Positions 16,772 through 26,884 of a stretch of 64,000 nucleotides of DNA are shown one piece after another. The DNA comes from Gracilimonas sediminicola (GTDB lineage Bacteria; Bacteroidota; Rhodothermia; Balneolales; Balneolaceae). The notes under the pieces were generated by a model, which ran no database searches, was not told the origin of the DNA, and worked only from the letters and a program-made list of their open reading frames with translations. The stretch spans positions 558,001 through 622,000 of the forward strand of contig NZ_JANDBC010000003.1 of NCBI RefSeq assembly GCF_024320785.1, in the 5' to 3' direction. A program made the position numbers and the translations under genes. Positions within the stretch are counted from its first letter, which is position 1; the number at the start of each line of letters is the position of its first letter.

Positions 16772-19700
16772 CTACTTGACGATTGCAAATTTATCAACAT
16801 GCTCGCCGACTCCCTCTGCATATACGTGGTAGAAATAAACCCCGTATGCAATGTCTTCATTATTTGCTGTACGAAGATCCCAGGAAATGGCTCCGTCACT
16901 TATAGAACCATCGTGCACAAGAGTATTGATTAACTCTCCCCGTACATTAAAAATCCTGATTGTACATCGCTGAGGAAGATTGTAGAAGTATATTTTTCTT
17001 TCTCCCCGGCCAACCTGGTCTGAGCTTCGCTCCCAGGAAGCAGCTCCTACATATGGGTTTGGAGCAACATAAATGTCATCCAGCTGACTGGAGGCTAACT
17101 CGTTGTCAACGCCGGACTTTATTACACCAAACTCAAATGAATCCCCAGTTCCAAAAGCACGAGTACTGGAAATTCGGAATTTATCACCGGCTGATGGAGG
17201 TGTGTTCCCCTCAAGAGCATTAAACTGTAAGTTGTAACGGTAGCGGTATTGTCCGCTGGTCTGCAATTCTGCAACAATCAGGTTATCCCCTTCATTGAAC
17301 TCATCATTCTCATCATTATCAATTATGAGAAGAACAGCATCTTTATTTGCCGTTACATTTCTGGCAAAAATGGGGATCTCGGTTCGTAAGAACTGCCCGC
17401 CAAAAAGGAATGGAGGAGTATAAACCGTATCCTGAGGATCGCTCCAGGTTAACTCAAAGTCATCATCACTTAAGAAGAAACCGGTTGTAGATATACCTGT
17501 CGGTGTCAAAATATTTCGGGATATATCCACTTCCCAATCAGTATCCAGTCCATCTAATTCTAATGGATTTAAGCCAAACAACTCATTTTCTGATCCTTCA
17601 TTTGAAACGTATCCCGTTCTATTGTCACGGATTCTGGCGGGTTCGTCATTATCCATTTCAAATGTAAACCCATCAACCACCCGGGTTGATGACGTAAACG
17701 GGCTCTTGGTTATGATGGTATCACCTGATGTAATTTCCACCATATCGTAGCCGGAAGTAATCCCATAATCACCACTGGTTGAAAGGGTATCGTAAAAATT
17801 CACGCGGTATTGATTCGCTGTATTTACCTGGGTCCTGGACAGAACATTAATGTTTGCACTACCTGTTCCGTCACCCGTAGTAAGCTGAGAAAGATCTGTA
17901 GTTGAACCACCGGATACATATCCCAACGGATATGTTTTCGGAACTACTGCAGCTGCATTTATGGATGTGGCTATTACATTACCGGCAAGATCAAGAGAGA
18001 TGTTAAATGTGTTCTCCTGTGGATCAACACCCACTGATTCGGAACCCGCCTCAGGACGAACTCCACGATCGTAAGCAACCAATGCGTAGTAGTAGGTTTT
18101 TCCATTTGTTACGGTTGTATCAACATAATTGAATTGCAATCCTGTATTGTCTCCCAGATCAAAAATGGCTTCTCCTTCCAGAACCGGAATGGTACCACTT
18201 ATGTCGTTATTAAGGTCAAACTGTGCAATTGGATTGTAAAAGGTGGGGGTTCCATTTACATCAGTAATGGATCGTGAATCTGAAAGTAAATTATTGGTAC
18301 CTCGGAATAATTTGTAACCTTCGAAATCAAATTCCTGAATAAACCGATCATAACTTTCCAGGGATGCATCATCCCAGGATAATAGCACCCTTCTGTCTCC
18401 AGCCTCTGCGGTTAATTGTGGAGTGATTGGGGGTTGGGCAAAGTTATAATCTGCATTATAAATATTTTGAACTGTTCTTCTGTTTTTGAAGAAATCCTCT
18501 TCATTGCTTCCAAATATCCATGCTGTGGAAAAGAAATCAGTGGATTTACCATTCAAATCATTTTCACTATCAAGTTGAACCTCACCCGACATAAACAAAG
18601 CAAAAGGCTCATTGTCAGCAACGGTTTGAACCGGTTCTTGTCCCACCGGAAATTTACTCAATACAATACGTTCAAATAGCCAGGTATCATCCCGCAAGTT
18701 ATTTCCACTTTCATAAAACGGACGAGTATTCAAGTCAAAACCGGTCAAACCAATTTGATCAGATTCATCAACATCCAATTCATTAAAGTTAGGTTCGCCA
18801 GGCGTAGGCATACCATCTGCTTCTCCTTCATCGGGGCCCGGATAACCTTGATCAAAAGGTCCTAAACCATCCCGGCCATAGTCATTATTAAGTAATTCTC
18901 CGGAATCATATTCGCCGTTCCCGTTATCATCGCTATAACCAACCCAGTCGAGCTCTTCATCGGAGGTGTACCATACACCGGCCTGGTATGCTGGGCGATC
19001 TTCAAGCGGTCCATAATAGTTTTCAAACAGCGTAATATTATATCGGGCATTCACTTCAGCTTCAATTGCAGCCTGTCCCACAATTGGAGTAAATACGTTA
19101 TTCTCAAATCGGGACTCATCCGTTATACCGTCCTGATCGGCATCCACCATATTATTATCCTCATCGGATGGCGATTCCAGGAATGCAAAACCAGTGTAAC
19201 CCAGGTTGTAATTTCCACCACCCTGAGTTGGTGTACCAATTCCGTTTCTATCCCACCCGTAAACAACATCTAAAAGAGGATCATAAGCGGCATTGTCGTC
19301 ATCCTCTTCGTTTCCAAGACCATAATCTACAATCTGAGTGAAGTATAACCGGTCCTGAGTATAGTCGCCTTTGTTCGTGATTCTGTAAATCAGAAACATA
19401 GTATCTTCGGCAAGAATATTGGCCCACTGGAAGATGCGGACTTGCATTTGCAGCCCTAAACCACCCATGGTAGAATCTGATTCCGGGCTTGGATAATATA
19501 CTCCTAACGGGCTATAGGGTTCTCCTGTTTGTGGATTTACGTGATATTCTTTGTCCGAGAAGTCATCCATCACGTAATAAGATTCCAGATCCGCATTAGC
19601 TAATCGTCCATCCCGTCCATTCCAGGTTCCAGGCCATCCTGCATCCTCTTCATTCAGGCGATCAGGCCAAAATTCAGGCCACGAAGTTTTATCGTCACTT

Positions 19701-20179
19701 AATGCCGGAGTTGGTGTTAGAACGGAAGTTACTGAATCAATTCTATCCGGATTGTTAAAGCCGGGCAAGGGCAACCAAGCCCATGTTTCTCCGGTAAATG
19801 GACTTTGCCGCAACCCTGCTTCCCGATAGTTTATACTAACCGGATTGAGTAGGGTATCTGCCTCGCCGTTATAAAACGCCGGGTAATCTGATCGGTTGCC
19901 GTTAACATATCCGGCAACAATTACACCAACACCATCAATATGGCGCCCTCCTACCCCTCGAGGCCACACTCCCCATGGTAAATCGTTCCACCTGGATAGT
20001 TCCCCGTGATTTCTGAAATTCGTTTCAATCAGGTTACCATCCAATACACCACGTGCAACCGATTCTGTTTCTCCTCGGTATATGACTCCATTGTACTCGT
20101 CGGGTATAACCTGGGCAAATAAACTACCTGAGTAAAAAACCGACCAAACGATCAAGAAAAGGATTTTGCTGTACTTCAT
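16772..20179 (-). CDS. Giant secreted protein with T9SS-type C-terminal sorting domain
   Basis: An 1135-residue protein with a signal peptide ending SLFAQ. The first 560 residues are aromatic, acidic and aspartate-rich and include calcium-loop-like runs (DADQDGITDESRF, DDNGNGEYDSGE, DVDESDQIG), like thrombospondin-3 or EF-hand-like repeats. A fibronectin-III-like module lies around 590-700 (RVLLSWDD, GKTYYYALVAYDRG). The last 95 residues (VAPNPYVGAASWE, RIFNVRGELINTLVHDG, GVYFYHVYAEGV, FAIVK) are a T9SS type A or FlgD-like sorting domain. No enzyme motif is visible. The TonB receptor is 38 bp upstream and the PorV-like barrel 38 bp downstream, so a surface-protein export set is likely. Function is unknown. 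Confidence 0.8.
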   Translation of the reverse strand: MKYSKILFLIVWSVFYSGSLFAQVIPDEYNGVIYRGETESVARGVLDGNLIETNFRNHGELSRWNDLPWGVWPRGVGGRHIDGVGVIVAGYVNGNRSDYPAFYNGEADTLLNPVSINYREAGLRQSPFTGETWAWLPLPGFNNPDRIDSVTSVLTPTPALSDDKTSWPEFWPDRLNEEDAGWPGTWNGRDGRLANADLESYYVMDDFSDKEYHVNPQTGEPYSPLGVYYPSPESDSTMGGLGLQMQVRIFQWANILAEDTMFLIYRITNKGDYTQDRLYFTQIVDYGLGNEEDDDNAAYDPLLDVVYGWDRNGIGTPTQGGGNYNLGYTGFAFLESPSDEDNNMVDADQDGITDESRFENNVFTPIVGQAAIEAEVNARYNITLFENYYGPLEDRPAYQAGVWYTSDEELDWVGYSDDNGNGEYDSGELLNNDYGRDGLGPFDQGYPGPDEGEADGMPTPGEPNFNELDVDESDQIGLTGFDLNTRPFYESGNNLRDDTWLFERIVLSKFPVGQEPVQTVADNEPFALFMSGEVQLDSENDLNGKSTDFFSTAWIFGSNEEDFFKNRRTVQNIYNADYNFAQPPITPQLTAEAGDRRVLLSWDDASLESYDRFIQEFDFEGYKLFRGTNNLLSDSRSITDVNGTPTFYNPIAQFDLNNDISGTIPVLEGEAIFDLGDNTGLQFNYVDTTVTNGKTYYYALVAYDRGVRPEAGSESVGVDPQENTFNISLDLAGNVIATSINAAAVVPKTYPLGYVSGGSTTDLSQLTTGDGTGSANINVLSRTQVNTANQYRVNFYDTLSTSGDYGITSGYDMVEITSGDTIITKSPFTSSTRVVDGFTFEMDNDEPARIRDNRTGYVSNEGSENELFGLNPLELDGLDTDWEVDISRNILTPTGISTTGFFLSDDDFELTWSDPQDTVYTPPFLFGGQFLRTEIPIFARNVTANKDAVLLIIDNDENDEFNEGDNLIVAELQTSGQYRYRYNLQFNALEGNTPPSAGDKFRISSTRAFGTGDSFEFGVIKSGVDNELASSQLDDIYVAPNPYVGAASWERSSDQVGRGERKIYFYNLPQRCTIRIFNVRGELINTLVHDGSISDGAISWDLRTANNEDIAYGVYFYHVYAEGVGEHVDKFAIVK

Positions 20180-20217
20180 GAGTTATTATCTGATATTCTT
20201 ATTGTCTCTGAATTATT

Positions 20218-22962
20218 TTAAAAAGTGTATTTCAAGCCAACTCTGACTGTTCTGGGAGGTCCCAGCATAGCTTGGTTGAGAATGAATTCTTCAAAACTGT
20301 TTACCCCACCCGGAATTGAATTACCCCGTTGGATATCTGCCAAGCGCTCTGATTCTGTTGCTAAGCCCGTTTCGCTGAATACGGAATATTGTGGTCGAGA
20401 ATCGAATAAGTTGTCCACTTGTAAAAAGAATTGGACATCCGGTTTTAGCTTAACCGGCTTGTAATAAACTCTCATATCCGTATTAAACCATATAGGTTTA
20501 TCTTCATTATTATCTATAAATGACACTCGGTCTTGCCTGATTGTTGTATATGGTGTACCTGTTTGAAGGCTACTAATTGTTGAAACGGTCAGGCCAAAAT
20601 CGGTTCTGTAGGTCAGAGTATTGTTCAATACATTTCTTCTATCCCAGTTCAATCTTCTTAGCTTAATCGTTGGTTCAAGTCCTGATTGAAACCTTGTGAA
20701 CGCATCGGTGGGATTTGATGCTGAGCCCTTAGCAAATTGAAGGGTATAATCTAATGTCCAGGAAAGAGGTCCATCTCCTCTTTCATACAATGATAAAGTA
20801 GCTCCTTTAACGGTTCCATAATCAAGGTTAACAAACCTGGAGATATTCTGACCATCAAATGCACGCCCGAATTCTACACCTGTCAGATTTCGGATGTCTT
20901 TTGAGAATAAGGTTAAATCCAAACCAAGGGTTTCTGTAATCCCCTGCTGAAGACCCACTTCAAATGAAAGAGTACGTTCCGGATCTAAATTTGCATTACC
21001 AAATTGTGCCGGTGAGGCTACAGGGTTTTTCTCGTACTCGGAATTAGTATATAGTATTGATAGCTGAGGAGTCTGGAAAAATAGTCCGGCTGAGAAACGC
21101 ATTACTCCTGTTTCTGAGATAGGGAAAGCTATCCCTAAACGAGGGCTAACCTGGAAGGTGTCATCCGCATATTTTCTGTTATAAATCATTTCTGACGGAT
21201 CATCAGGATTGACGATCATGAGTCTTGAGGCCTGTGTCCAGTCTAAAGGAACCTCAAAATTCGGATTAAAGTAATCGGCTCGCAAACCGGCATTTACAAT
21301 CAGATTCGGATACTCAATTTTTGTTTGAGCATACACGGCACCTTCATACGGACTTACATCAAGCGCATAAGAATCAAAGGGGCTTTCATTAACCCTTGGC
21401 TCATCGTTTAAAACGGTAATACCGAAGGTGTTTACATCCAAGTTATGGAGCCGCCCGGAAAAACCGGTTTTAATTGAAACCACACTATTTAGCTGTGAAC
21501 TAAAGCTACCAACAACGCCTGCTGTTTGTACAACATCCCGGGTAGAAAATAGTTGATTACCGCCTACTGCAAAGGCCTCTCTTCCCTGTTGTGAAGACTG
21601 TTCTATCGGCACATAAGCACTGGATAGGTTTAATGAATCTTCGGGAGGTGAATGTAGCCATGAACCTCCATTATCATTCAAATAACTAAAAGAAAGATTA
21701 GCGAATGATTTTTGGCCAAAAACAAACTTAAAGCCAAGAATATGGTTCTGAGAAAGGTTGTGATATTCGTTCACACCGTTAGGGTTATATTTAAACCCAT
21801 GATTATAACCCTGGCCATCCAACTTCTGTAAAAACAGGTTATAGTCAACTTTTATTCTGCTATTAATTTGATATACAACGGAGGAGTTGAGCGAATAGCG
21901 ATCCTGGTAGTTCATATATCTGTAATCACCGGATCCAGTTGATTCAATAATCCAATCGTTTCTGTCACTGTTACTTAACCCGAATGATTGATCTGAGGGC
22001 CTGAACAAATCTTTACCAAGCAGGTGACCCGGCTCCGACAAGTATCTCAGCGAAACCCTGAAACCTAATTTCTCTTTGAGGATGGGTCCTCCGACAGAAA
22101 CTTGTAAGTCTCTGTTTTCAAGCAATGGAGCCGCTTCAGTAAAGGTTACTTTTTCCTGGGTAAAATCTTCGTAGCTCAAAAACTGTCCGGCATCTGCTTC
22201 CCGTTCTACGAATTCTAATTTCCTGTTACTTAATATTTGCCCCACGTAGGCAAGTGCATTTCCTGTCCATTCTGAAGGAACCCCTTTGGTTTGAATATCC
22301 ACAACACCACTTAAAGCCTGTCCGTACTCAGCGTTAAACACTCCACTGATTACTTGTAAACTGGATACCATATTTTGTTCAACCGTAAAGGCCGCCGTAT
22401 TGCTGTATGCATTATTGATGGGAACCCCATTTACCAAATACGTTACCTCTGTGGCTCTTCCTCCCCGGAAGTGACCATCTACCACACCTGCCTGATTGTT
22501 AATGGCATCTGACAAGTTTACAACCGGTAAATCATCCAGTTGTTCTGAACTAATATATGCCGTTGTGGTAGTTCTGTCTTTTTCAACTATGGGCCTTTCA
22601 GCCGTTACAATTACTTCTTCACCCTCAATAACCGCTTCACTCATAGTAGCGTCTATTCGGGTTGTTTTGTCAACAAATACTTCAACATTCTCAACTTTAT
22701 ATGTTGTAAAACCCACATAACGAAAAACGATTGTGTACGTGCCCGGATCTACATTATTAATGTTATAAAGTCCGTCAATATCCGTGGTCATACCCTTTGA
22801 AGTTCCCTCTATAAAAACCTGTACACCAATAAGAGGCTCTCCTGTACTTTCTTCCAATACTTCACCGGCAATTTTCCCTGTTTGAAAAGCGAACAAAGAA
22901 TTAGCAGATATCAAAAATATGAATAGAAAGAAAAGCTGTCTGATAATTTTAAATCCCTTCAT
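20218..22962 (-). CDS. TonB-dependent outer-membrane receptor with carboxypeptidase-regulatory-like domain
   Basis: A 914-residue protein with a signal peptide cut near LFA-FQ. Residues about 28-115 are a CarboxypepD_reg-like domain (GKIAGEVLEESTGEPLIGVQVFIEGTSKGMTTDIDG). A plug domain follows (about 120-225: LPVVNLSDAINNQAGVV, GGRATEVTYLVNGVPI, AEYGQALSGVVDIQT), then a 22-strand-type barrel ending in RVGLKYTF with terminal Phe. It is shorter than classical SusC (about 1000) and has no SusD neighbour. The ligand is unknown; the order glycan-binding protein, this receptor, giant T9SS protein hints at a glycan or peptide substrate. A hairpin at 22982-23009 lies 20 bp before the start codon. Confidence 0.9.
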   Translation of the reverse strand: MKGFKIIRQLFFLFIFLISANSLFAFQTGKIAGEVLEESTGEPLIGVQVFIEGTSKGMTTDIDGLYNINNVDPGTYTIVFRYVGFTTYKVENVEVFVDKTTRIDATMSEAVIEGEEVIVTAERPIVEKDRTTTTAYISSEQLDDLPVVNLSDAINNQAGVVDGHFRGGRATEVTYLVNGVPINNAYSNTAAFTVEQNMVSSLQVISGVFNAEYGQALSGVVDIQTKGVPSEWTGNALAYVGQILSNRKLEFVEREADAGQFLSYEDFTQEKVTFTEAAPLLENRDLQVSVGGPILKEKLGFRVSLRYLSEPGHLLGKDLFRPSDQSFGLSNSDRNDWIIESTGSGDYRYMNYQDRYSLNSSVVYQINSRIKVDYNLFLQKLDGQGYNHGFKYNPNGVNEYHNLSQNHILGFKFVFGQKSFANLSFSYLNDNGGSWLHSPPEDSLNLSSAYVPIEQSSQQGREAFAVGGNQLFSTRDVVQTAGVVGSFSSQLNSVVSIKTGFSGRLHNLDVNTFGITVLNDEPRVNESPFDSYALDVSPYEGAVYAQTKIEYPNLIVNAGLRADYFNPNFEVPLDWTQASRLMIVNPDDPSEMIYNRKYADDTFQVSPRLGIAFPISETGVMRFSAGLFFQTPQLSILYTNSEYEKNPVASPAQFGNANLDPERTLSFEVGLQQGITETLGLDLTLFSKDIRNLTGVEFGRAFDGQNISRFVNLDYGTVKGATLSLYERGDGPLSWTLDYTLQFAKGSASNPTDAFTRFQSGLEPTIKLRRLNWDRRNVLNNTLTYRTDFGLTVSTISSLQTGTPYTTIRQDRVSFIDNNEDKPIWFNTDMRVYYKPVKLKPDVQFFLQVDNLFDSRPQYSVFSETGLATESERLADIQRGNSIPGGVNSFEEFILNQAMLGPPRTVRVGLKYTF

Positions 22963-22981
22963 AGAAATAATGTTTTAAATA

Positions 22982-23009
22982 AGGGCATAGCCTTTTAAAG
23001 CTATGCCCT
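22982..23009 (-). terminator. Intercistronic hairpin before the TonB-receptor gene
   Basis: 10-bp perfect arms AGGGCATAGC (22982-22991) and GCTATGCCCT (23000-23009) with an 8-nt loop. On the minus strand the stem is followed by UUAUUU, a weak U tract. It may act as a partial terminator or attenuator lowering receptor expression relative to the upstream glycan-binding protein. Confidence 0.55.
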
Positions 23010-23040
23010 ATGATATATTGATGAATTAATCAGATTATCA

Positions 23041-25458
23041 TTATTTGATAAGCATCATTTTCTTAGCTGAAGTAAATGATGTTCCGGCATTAATTCGATA
23101 AAAGTACATACCTGATGACAGGTTAGTGGCATCGAATGTCTGGTTATGGGTACCTGCAGTAAGCGCCTCATTATTAAGCAGAGTCGCAACTTTTTGTCCC
23201 AGTACGTTAAATACTTCAAGCGTTACTTTAGAAGCTGCTGGCAACGTAAAGCTAATGTTAGTAGTAGGGTTGAATGGGTTTGGATAGTTTTGATCCAAAC
23301 TAAACTTCATTGGATTATCAGAACCTAATTCTTCATTTGAAGTTATTACGGCATCTGCTCCAACAAAAGCTACTACCTGCCACTGCCATGGATTTTGCCA
23401 CCAGTCGCCATTAACTGCGTTAGAACCCCACGCAACTTGAATGTCACGAGCTGCTGCGTCATTGTCATTCATAGCAATTTGGAATGGATATAGATCTACA
23501 TCTGTGCCAGAAGGGAAATCAAAAGCTACATCATCTCCGGTAGCCATGTTCACAGTGCTGAGTACAGTAAGTGTTCTGTATCCTGTTGCTGTAGCTTCTA
23601 TGAGTGTCTGAGAATTCGGCACTTCGCCATCGATACGTTCAGCTGTATAGCCATAGGCGTGAATAAACCCTCTCACGCTACCATCTCCGGCAGCATCTAC
23701 AAGGCCTCCGCCTCTCAACTGCCAATCAGGTTCTGCACCACCCATACCAGAAGAGCGTTGTGGGCCTGCAATGAAAGACTCAGGAGTATAGTTTCCGATA
23801 CCCATCTCCCATGAATCATAGTTCCAGGCTCCACCTGAACCATCTGCTTCAGTAGCATATACTACAGAATCATCCATCACTTCTGCATATATAATCATCT
23901 GATTGTTTTGAGTTTCAAAACCTATCCAGAATTTACTGGAAAGATCTTCTGATGGAACACTTGATCCTATTACAGGAACTCCACTTTCGTTATCGATTGT
24001 AAATGGAACGTAATTTTCCGGGAAGAATGATGCCAGAGTTGAAGCCTCAGGAATCTCTTCATTACTGAAAGCTGTTACTACAGCGTTTACTGCATCCTGA
24101 CTTAATTCTAAGGCATAACTTTCAGCTGAAGTCATGCCGGTTTCTATAGAACCGGCTGCCAACTCACCGGCAGTTCCTTTCTCCGTTTTTGCCACAACAC
24201 CATAGTGAGCTGTAAAATCATACGCTACGCTTGGATGTGGAGCAACCGTTGTATGCTCTAATGTCAACCCACTGTCCGGGTCAATAGTACCAATGAATGA
24301 TCCGCCTTCCATTTCAGTAAAGGCAGAATCCGCAAAGAATACATCATAGGTGGCAGCACCTTCAACTTCACCCACCGAAATAGTCACAATACCATCGGCT
24401 TCTGAAAGCGTAAGCGTTGGTGCAGGAGGTGCAATTTCTGTAACTCTTTTAAGGATTACATTATCGAACCATACTGAAGCGGTATCAAAGGCTACTTCAA
24501 AACCAACCTTCATGTTTGCCCAGTTTTGAGTTGCATCAACATTCAGTACATAATTAGTCATTTCGTTGGTTAAGTCTACTCTGGGAGCAAAGTTAGTCCA
24601 ATCGCCATCGGTTCCGTTATTACCAAAGAAAACCTGAATTGTTTTGGCTTCGGTACTTGCTTTAGCGTCAAAAGACATCTCATAAGGACCAGCATATATT
24701 GAATCTATTTGCTCCTCATCCAATTCTTGCCTGATCTGAACAGCATAACTATCAATTCCTTCAGGTATGTCTGATATTTTAAATGCTCCATTATCTGCAC
24801 TGAAAGTAGCCGATCCTTCGGTTACCCAGTTTCCGCTTAAGGTATCACCTACAACCATTTCACCATCTTTCAGAATGTTGTTAGACATTCTCTTCAGGCT
24901 GATATTGTCCAGGTAAACTGCCTCTGTAGCAAGCCCCATCTCAAATCCTAATTTCATACCGGAATCGGATGTATCAAATACCTGAGCTACCTCAAATTCC
25001 TGGGAAAAAGTGGTCATTTGATCGTCTAACGTTACCGGAGATGCGTAATTGGCAAAAGCCCCTCCATTTTGACCAAAATAGACATTGAGTCCTCTGGATG
25101 CGCCGGATTCAGTTCTGGCATCAAATGATAATTCGTAAGTAGCACCTGCCTTTAATGCTGCAATCTGCTCAGGAGTTAATATCTGATTAAACTGAATGTG
25201 CCATGGCTGCGAACCATCCGCTGCAATATTCGTTACCGCTAACTCTCCTGTACTGGCATCAAAATCTGCTGATGCAGCAGCAAAGTCAGCTTCATATGTT
25301 GACCATACTGCTGAAATACTATCACCAGCAAAGTCACCATCATTAATTACCTCATCACCACTAAATGTGTACTGTGCAAAAGAGTTTGTCATAAACCCTA
25401 TAGACAGGAACATCAGGAAAAACAGTGACGAAGTATTCTTAATCGTAGCCTTTTTCAT
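23041..25458 (-). CDS. Secreted multi-domain glycan-binding protein with T9SS sorting domain
   Basis: Starts at ATG 25458 (805 residues). An open GTG-type extension of 12 codons exists but would push the signal peptide inward. The signal ends NSFAQ. Two tandem CBM4/9-like beta-sandwiches (about 20-195 and 200-345) share the pattern [33 protein letters not shown] and [33 protein letters not shown] fibronectin-III-like linker follows, then a CBM9/DOMON-like domain (about 460-690, with DWQLRGGG and a Trp-rich end). The last 85 residues ([29 protein letters not shown]) are a classic T9SS type A domain. No catalytic motif. It lies divergent from the LacI regulator, suggesting it belongs to the beta-glucan regulon; ligand unknown. 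Confidence 0.85.
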   Translation of the reverse strand: MKKATIKNTSSLFFLMFLSIGFMTNSFAQYTFSGDEVINDGDFAGDSISAVWSTYEADFAAASADFDASTGELAVTNIAADGSQPWHIQFNQILTPEQIAALKAGATYELSFDARTESGASRGLNVYFGQNGGAFANYASPVTLDDQMTTFSQEFEVAQVFDTSDSGMKLGFEMGLATEAVYLDNISLKRMSNNILKDGEMVVGDTLSGNWVTEGSATFSADNGAFKISDIPEGIDSYAVQIRQELDEEQIDSIYAGPYEMSFDAKASTEAKTIQVFFGNNGTDGDWTNFAPRVDLTNEMTNYVLNVDATQNWANMKVGFEVAFDTASVWFDNVILKRVTEIAPPAPTLTLSEADGIVTISVGEVEGAATYDVFFADSAFTEMEGGSFIGTIDPDSGLTLEHTTVAPHPSVAYDFTAHYGVVAKTEKGTAGELAAGSIETGMTSAESYALELSQDAVNAVVTAFSNEEIPEASTLASFFPENYVPFTIDNESGVPVIGSSVPSEDLSSKFWIGFETQNNQMIIYAEVMDDSVVYATEADGSGGAWNYDSWEMGIGNYTPESFIAGPQRSSGMGGAEPDWQLRGGGLVDAAGDGSVRGFIHAYGYTAERIDGEVPNSQTLIEATATGYRTLTVLSTVNMATGDDVAFDFPSGTDVDLYPFQIAMNDNDAAARDIQVAWGSNAVNGDWWQNPWQWQVVAFVGADAVITSNEELGSDNPMKFSLDQNYPNPFNPTTNISFTLPAASKVTLEVFNVLGQKVATLLNNEALTAGTHNQTFDATNLSSGMYFYRINAGTSFTSAKKMMLIK

Positions 25459-25827
25459 AATTCTTGTTTTTATAATTAATAATTGAATGGACATGATTCT
25501 ATAACGAGAGTATCGAACCTTCGAAGCGCTCCCACAGAGTGAATGAATGCCACATGAATTTTATCGAATCCCTTTCAGAAATACAATAATTTTTTCTCAT
25601 TTATGGGATTTTTTATCACAAGCATGATAATTCACGTCCTTTTCAACCTACAAATAACATATGAAGATGTTATGAAGCCCTTTTATTCAATAATATCGGC
25701 TACAAAATCATTTTTTCTTAAAAAAGCCCTTTCATAATTGCTTATAATTTACGATTCTTATGAAAATATTTTTCATGACAGTGAATAACTTTCTATCAAT
25801 TACAGATTATTAATTCTGGGGTGAATT
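25459..25827. promoter_or_regulatory. Divergent control region between T9SS glycan-binding gene and lacI-type gene, 369 bp
   Basis: No supportable ORF. Strongly AT-rich. An imperfect AGCGCT-centred dyad, GAAGCGCTCC, lies at 25523-25532, and a perfect palindrome ATGAAAA-TAT-TTTTCAT at 25760-25776, 50 bp before the regulator start. GGGGTGA at about 25815-25821 is a fair ribosome-binding site for the regulator. Autoregulation through the palindromes is likely but inferred. Confidence 0.5.
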
Positions 25828-26832
25828 ATGAAGCCGACTTTAAAGGATATCGCGGAACAAACCGGGCTATCAATTTCAACGGTATCAAGAATCTTACGTG
25901 GTGATTCGAATAGCAGTAAGGACAATGTGGAACAAACAATCCATGTTGCTCAAAGACTTAATTATCCCATAAACTCCCGGCTGCTAAATCAGCAGTACGA
26001 GTATAAATCAACACTTCAGGTTGCTCTGATTAGCTCTTTTTATCCTGACGAATTCTATTCTGCTTTCTTTTATGGAATCAATAATGCAGCTAAAGCAGAA
26101 AATATTAACATGTCTTACCACATTTATACTCCCGAAGATGAAAACCTTCACTCCCTGATTAACAGCCTAAGCCATAATTTTATTGATGCTGCTATACTAT
26201 TCATCCCTACCCTGCAGGAAAGTGACTATAAAGAAATAATTGAGAATGTACCCGAGAGCTTTCCACTGGTTTCCTTGGCACCGGCCTTTAATCCGGTTAT
26301 AGATACCATGACTTTTGACTCATACCGAGGTGGCCACCTGGTAGCAAAACATTTTTATGATCGCGGCTATAAAGACATGGGAATCATAACGGGACCTCAT
26401 ACTAAGAATGAGGCTATTTTTCGAAAAAACGGGTTCACTGATTTTATTAATCAAAAAGAAGATGCTACACTGGTGTGGCAAGTTGAGGGTGATTACACTT
26501 TTGGGTTCGGTAAACGCGCGTATCAGTCATATGCTAAGTTGGATAAGAAACCCCGGGCTATTTTTACCAGTAACGACTATATGTGCCTGGGATTTCTTGA
26601 GCAGGCTACCAGAAATGGAGTTAATATCCCCGGAGATGTAGCTGTAGCAGGATTTGATGACCTGCCGGCCTGCGAATATGTTCATCCGGGAATAACCTCG
26701 GTTCATACCGATTATGACATTCTTGGGAAAAAAGCGTTCAAGCTTCTAAATGATAAGATAACCCCGCCCCATGAACACAGCGGAATTCTAAGTGTGGTAC
26801 CGGTGACTCTGACCGTTAGAGAGTCCTCTTGA
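25828..26832 (+). CDS. LacI/GalR-family transcriptional regulator
   Basis: 334 residues. The N-terminal helix-turn-helix is canonical: TLKDIAEQTGLSISTVSRILRGD, then the hinge region near NYPINSRLL. Residues about 60-330 form a periplasmic-binding-protein-like sensor (VALISSFYPDEFYSAFFYGI, GPHTKNEAIFRKNGF, AIFTSNDYMCLGFLEQATRNGVNIPGDVAVAGFDD, HPGITSVHTDYDILGKKA). Such proteins repress sugar genes until a small sugar binds. Divergent from a glycan-binding protein gene and surrounded by beta-glucan enzymes, its effector is probably glucose or a laminari-oligosaccharide; this is inferred. It has a good Shine-Dalgarno (GGGGTGA). It ends 52 bp from the convergent SGNH gene. Confidence 0.95.
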   Translation: MKPTLKDIAEQTGLSISTVSRILRGDSNSSKDNVEQTIHVAQRLNYPINSRLLNQQYEYKSTLQVALISSFYPDEFYSAFFYGINNAAKAENINMSYHIYTPEDENLHSLINSLSHNFIDAAILFIPTLQESDYKEIIENVPESFPLVSLAPAFNPVIDTMTFDSYRGGHLVAKHFYDRGYKDMGIITGPHTKNEAIFRKNGFTDFINQKEDATLVWQVEGDYTFGFGKRAYQSYAKLDKKPRAIFTSNDYMCLGFLEQATRNGVNIPGDVAVAGFDDLPACEYVHPGITSVHTDYDILGKKAFKLLNDKITPPHEHSGILSVVPVTLTVRESS

Positions 26833-26884
26833 TTGTAATTGGGTAACTATGTGTCTTTTCAAATCCTGAAGGGTGTCGAAAGAC

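Noticed and set aside
20218-22962. Classical SusC assignment
   Set aside because: The protein is about 100 residues short, and no SusD gene follows or precedes it.
25459-25494. Upstream extension of the T9SS glycan-binding protein
   Set aside because: The signal peptide starts at ATG 25458; the extension only delays it.
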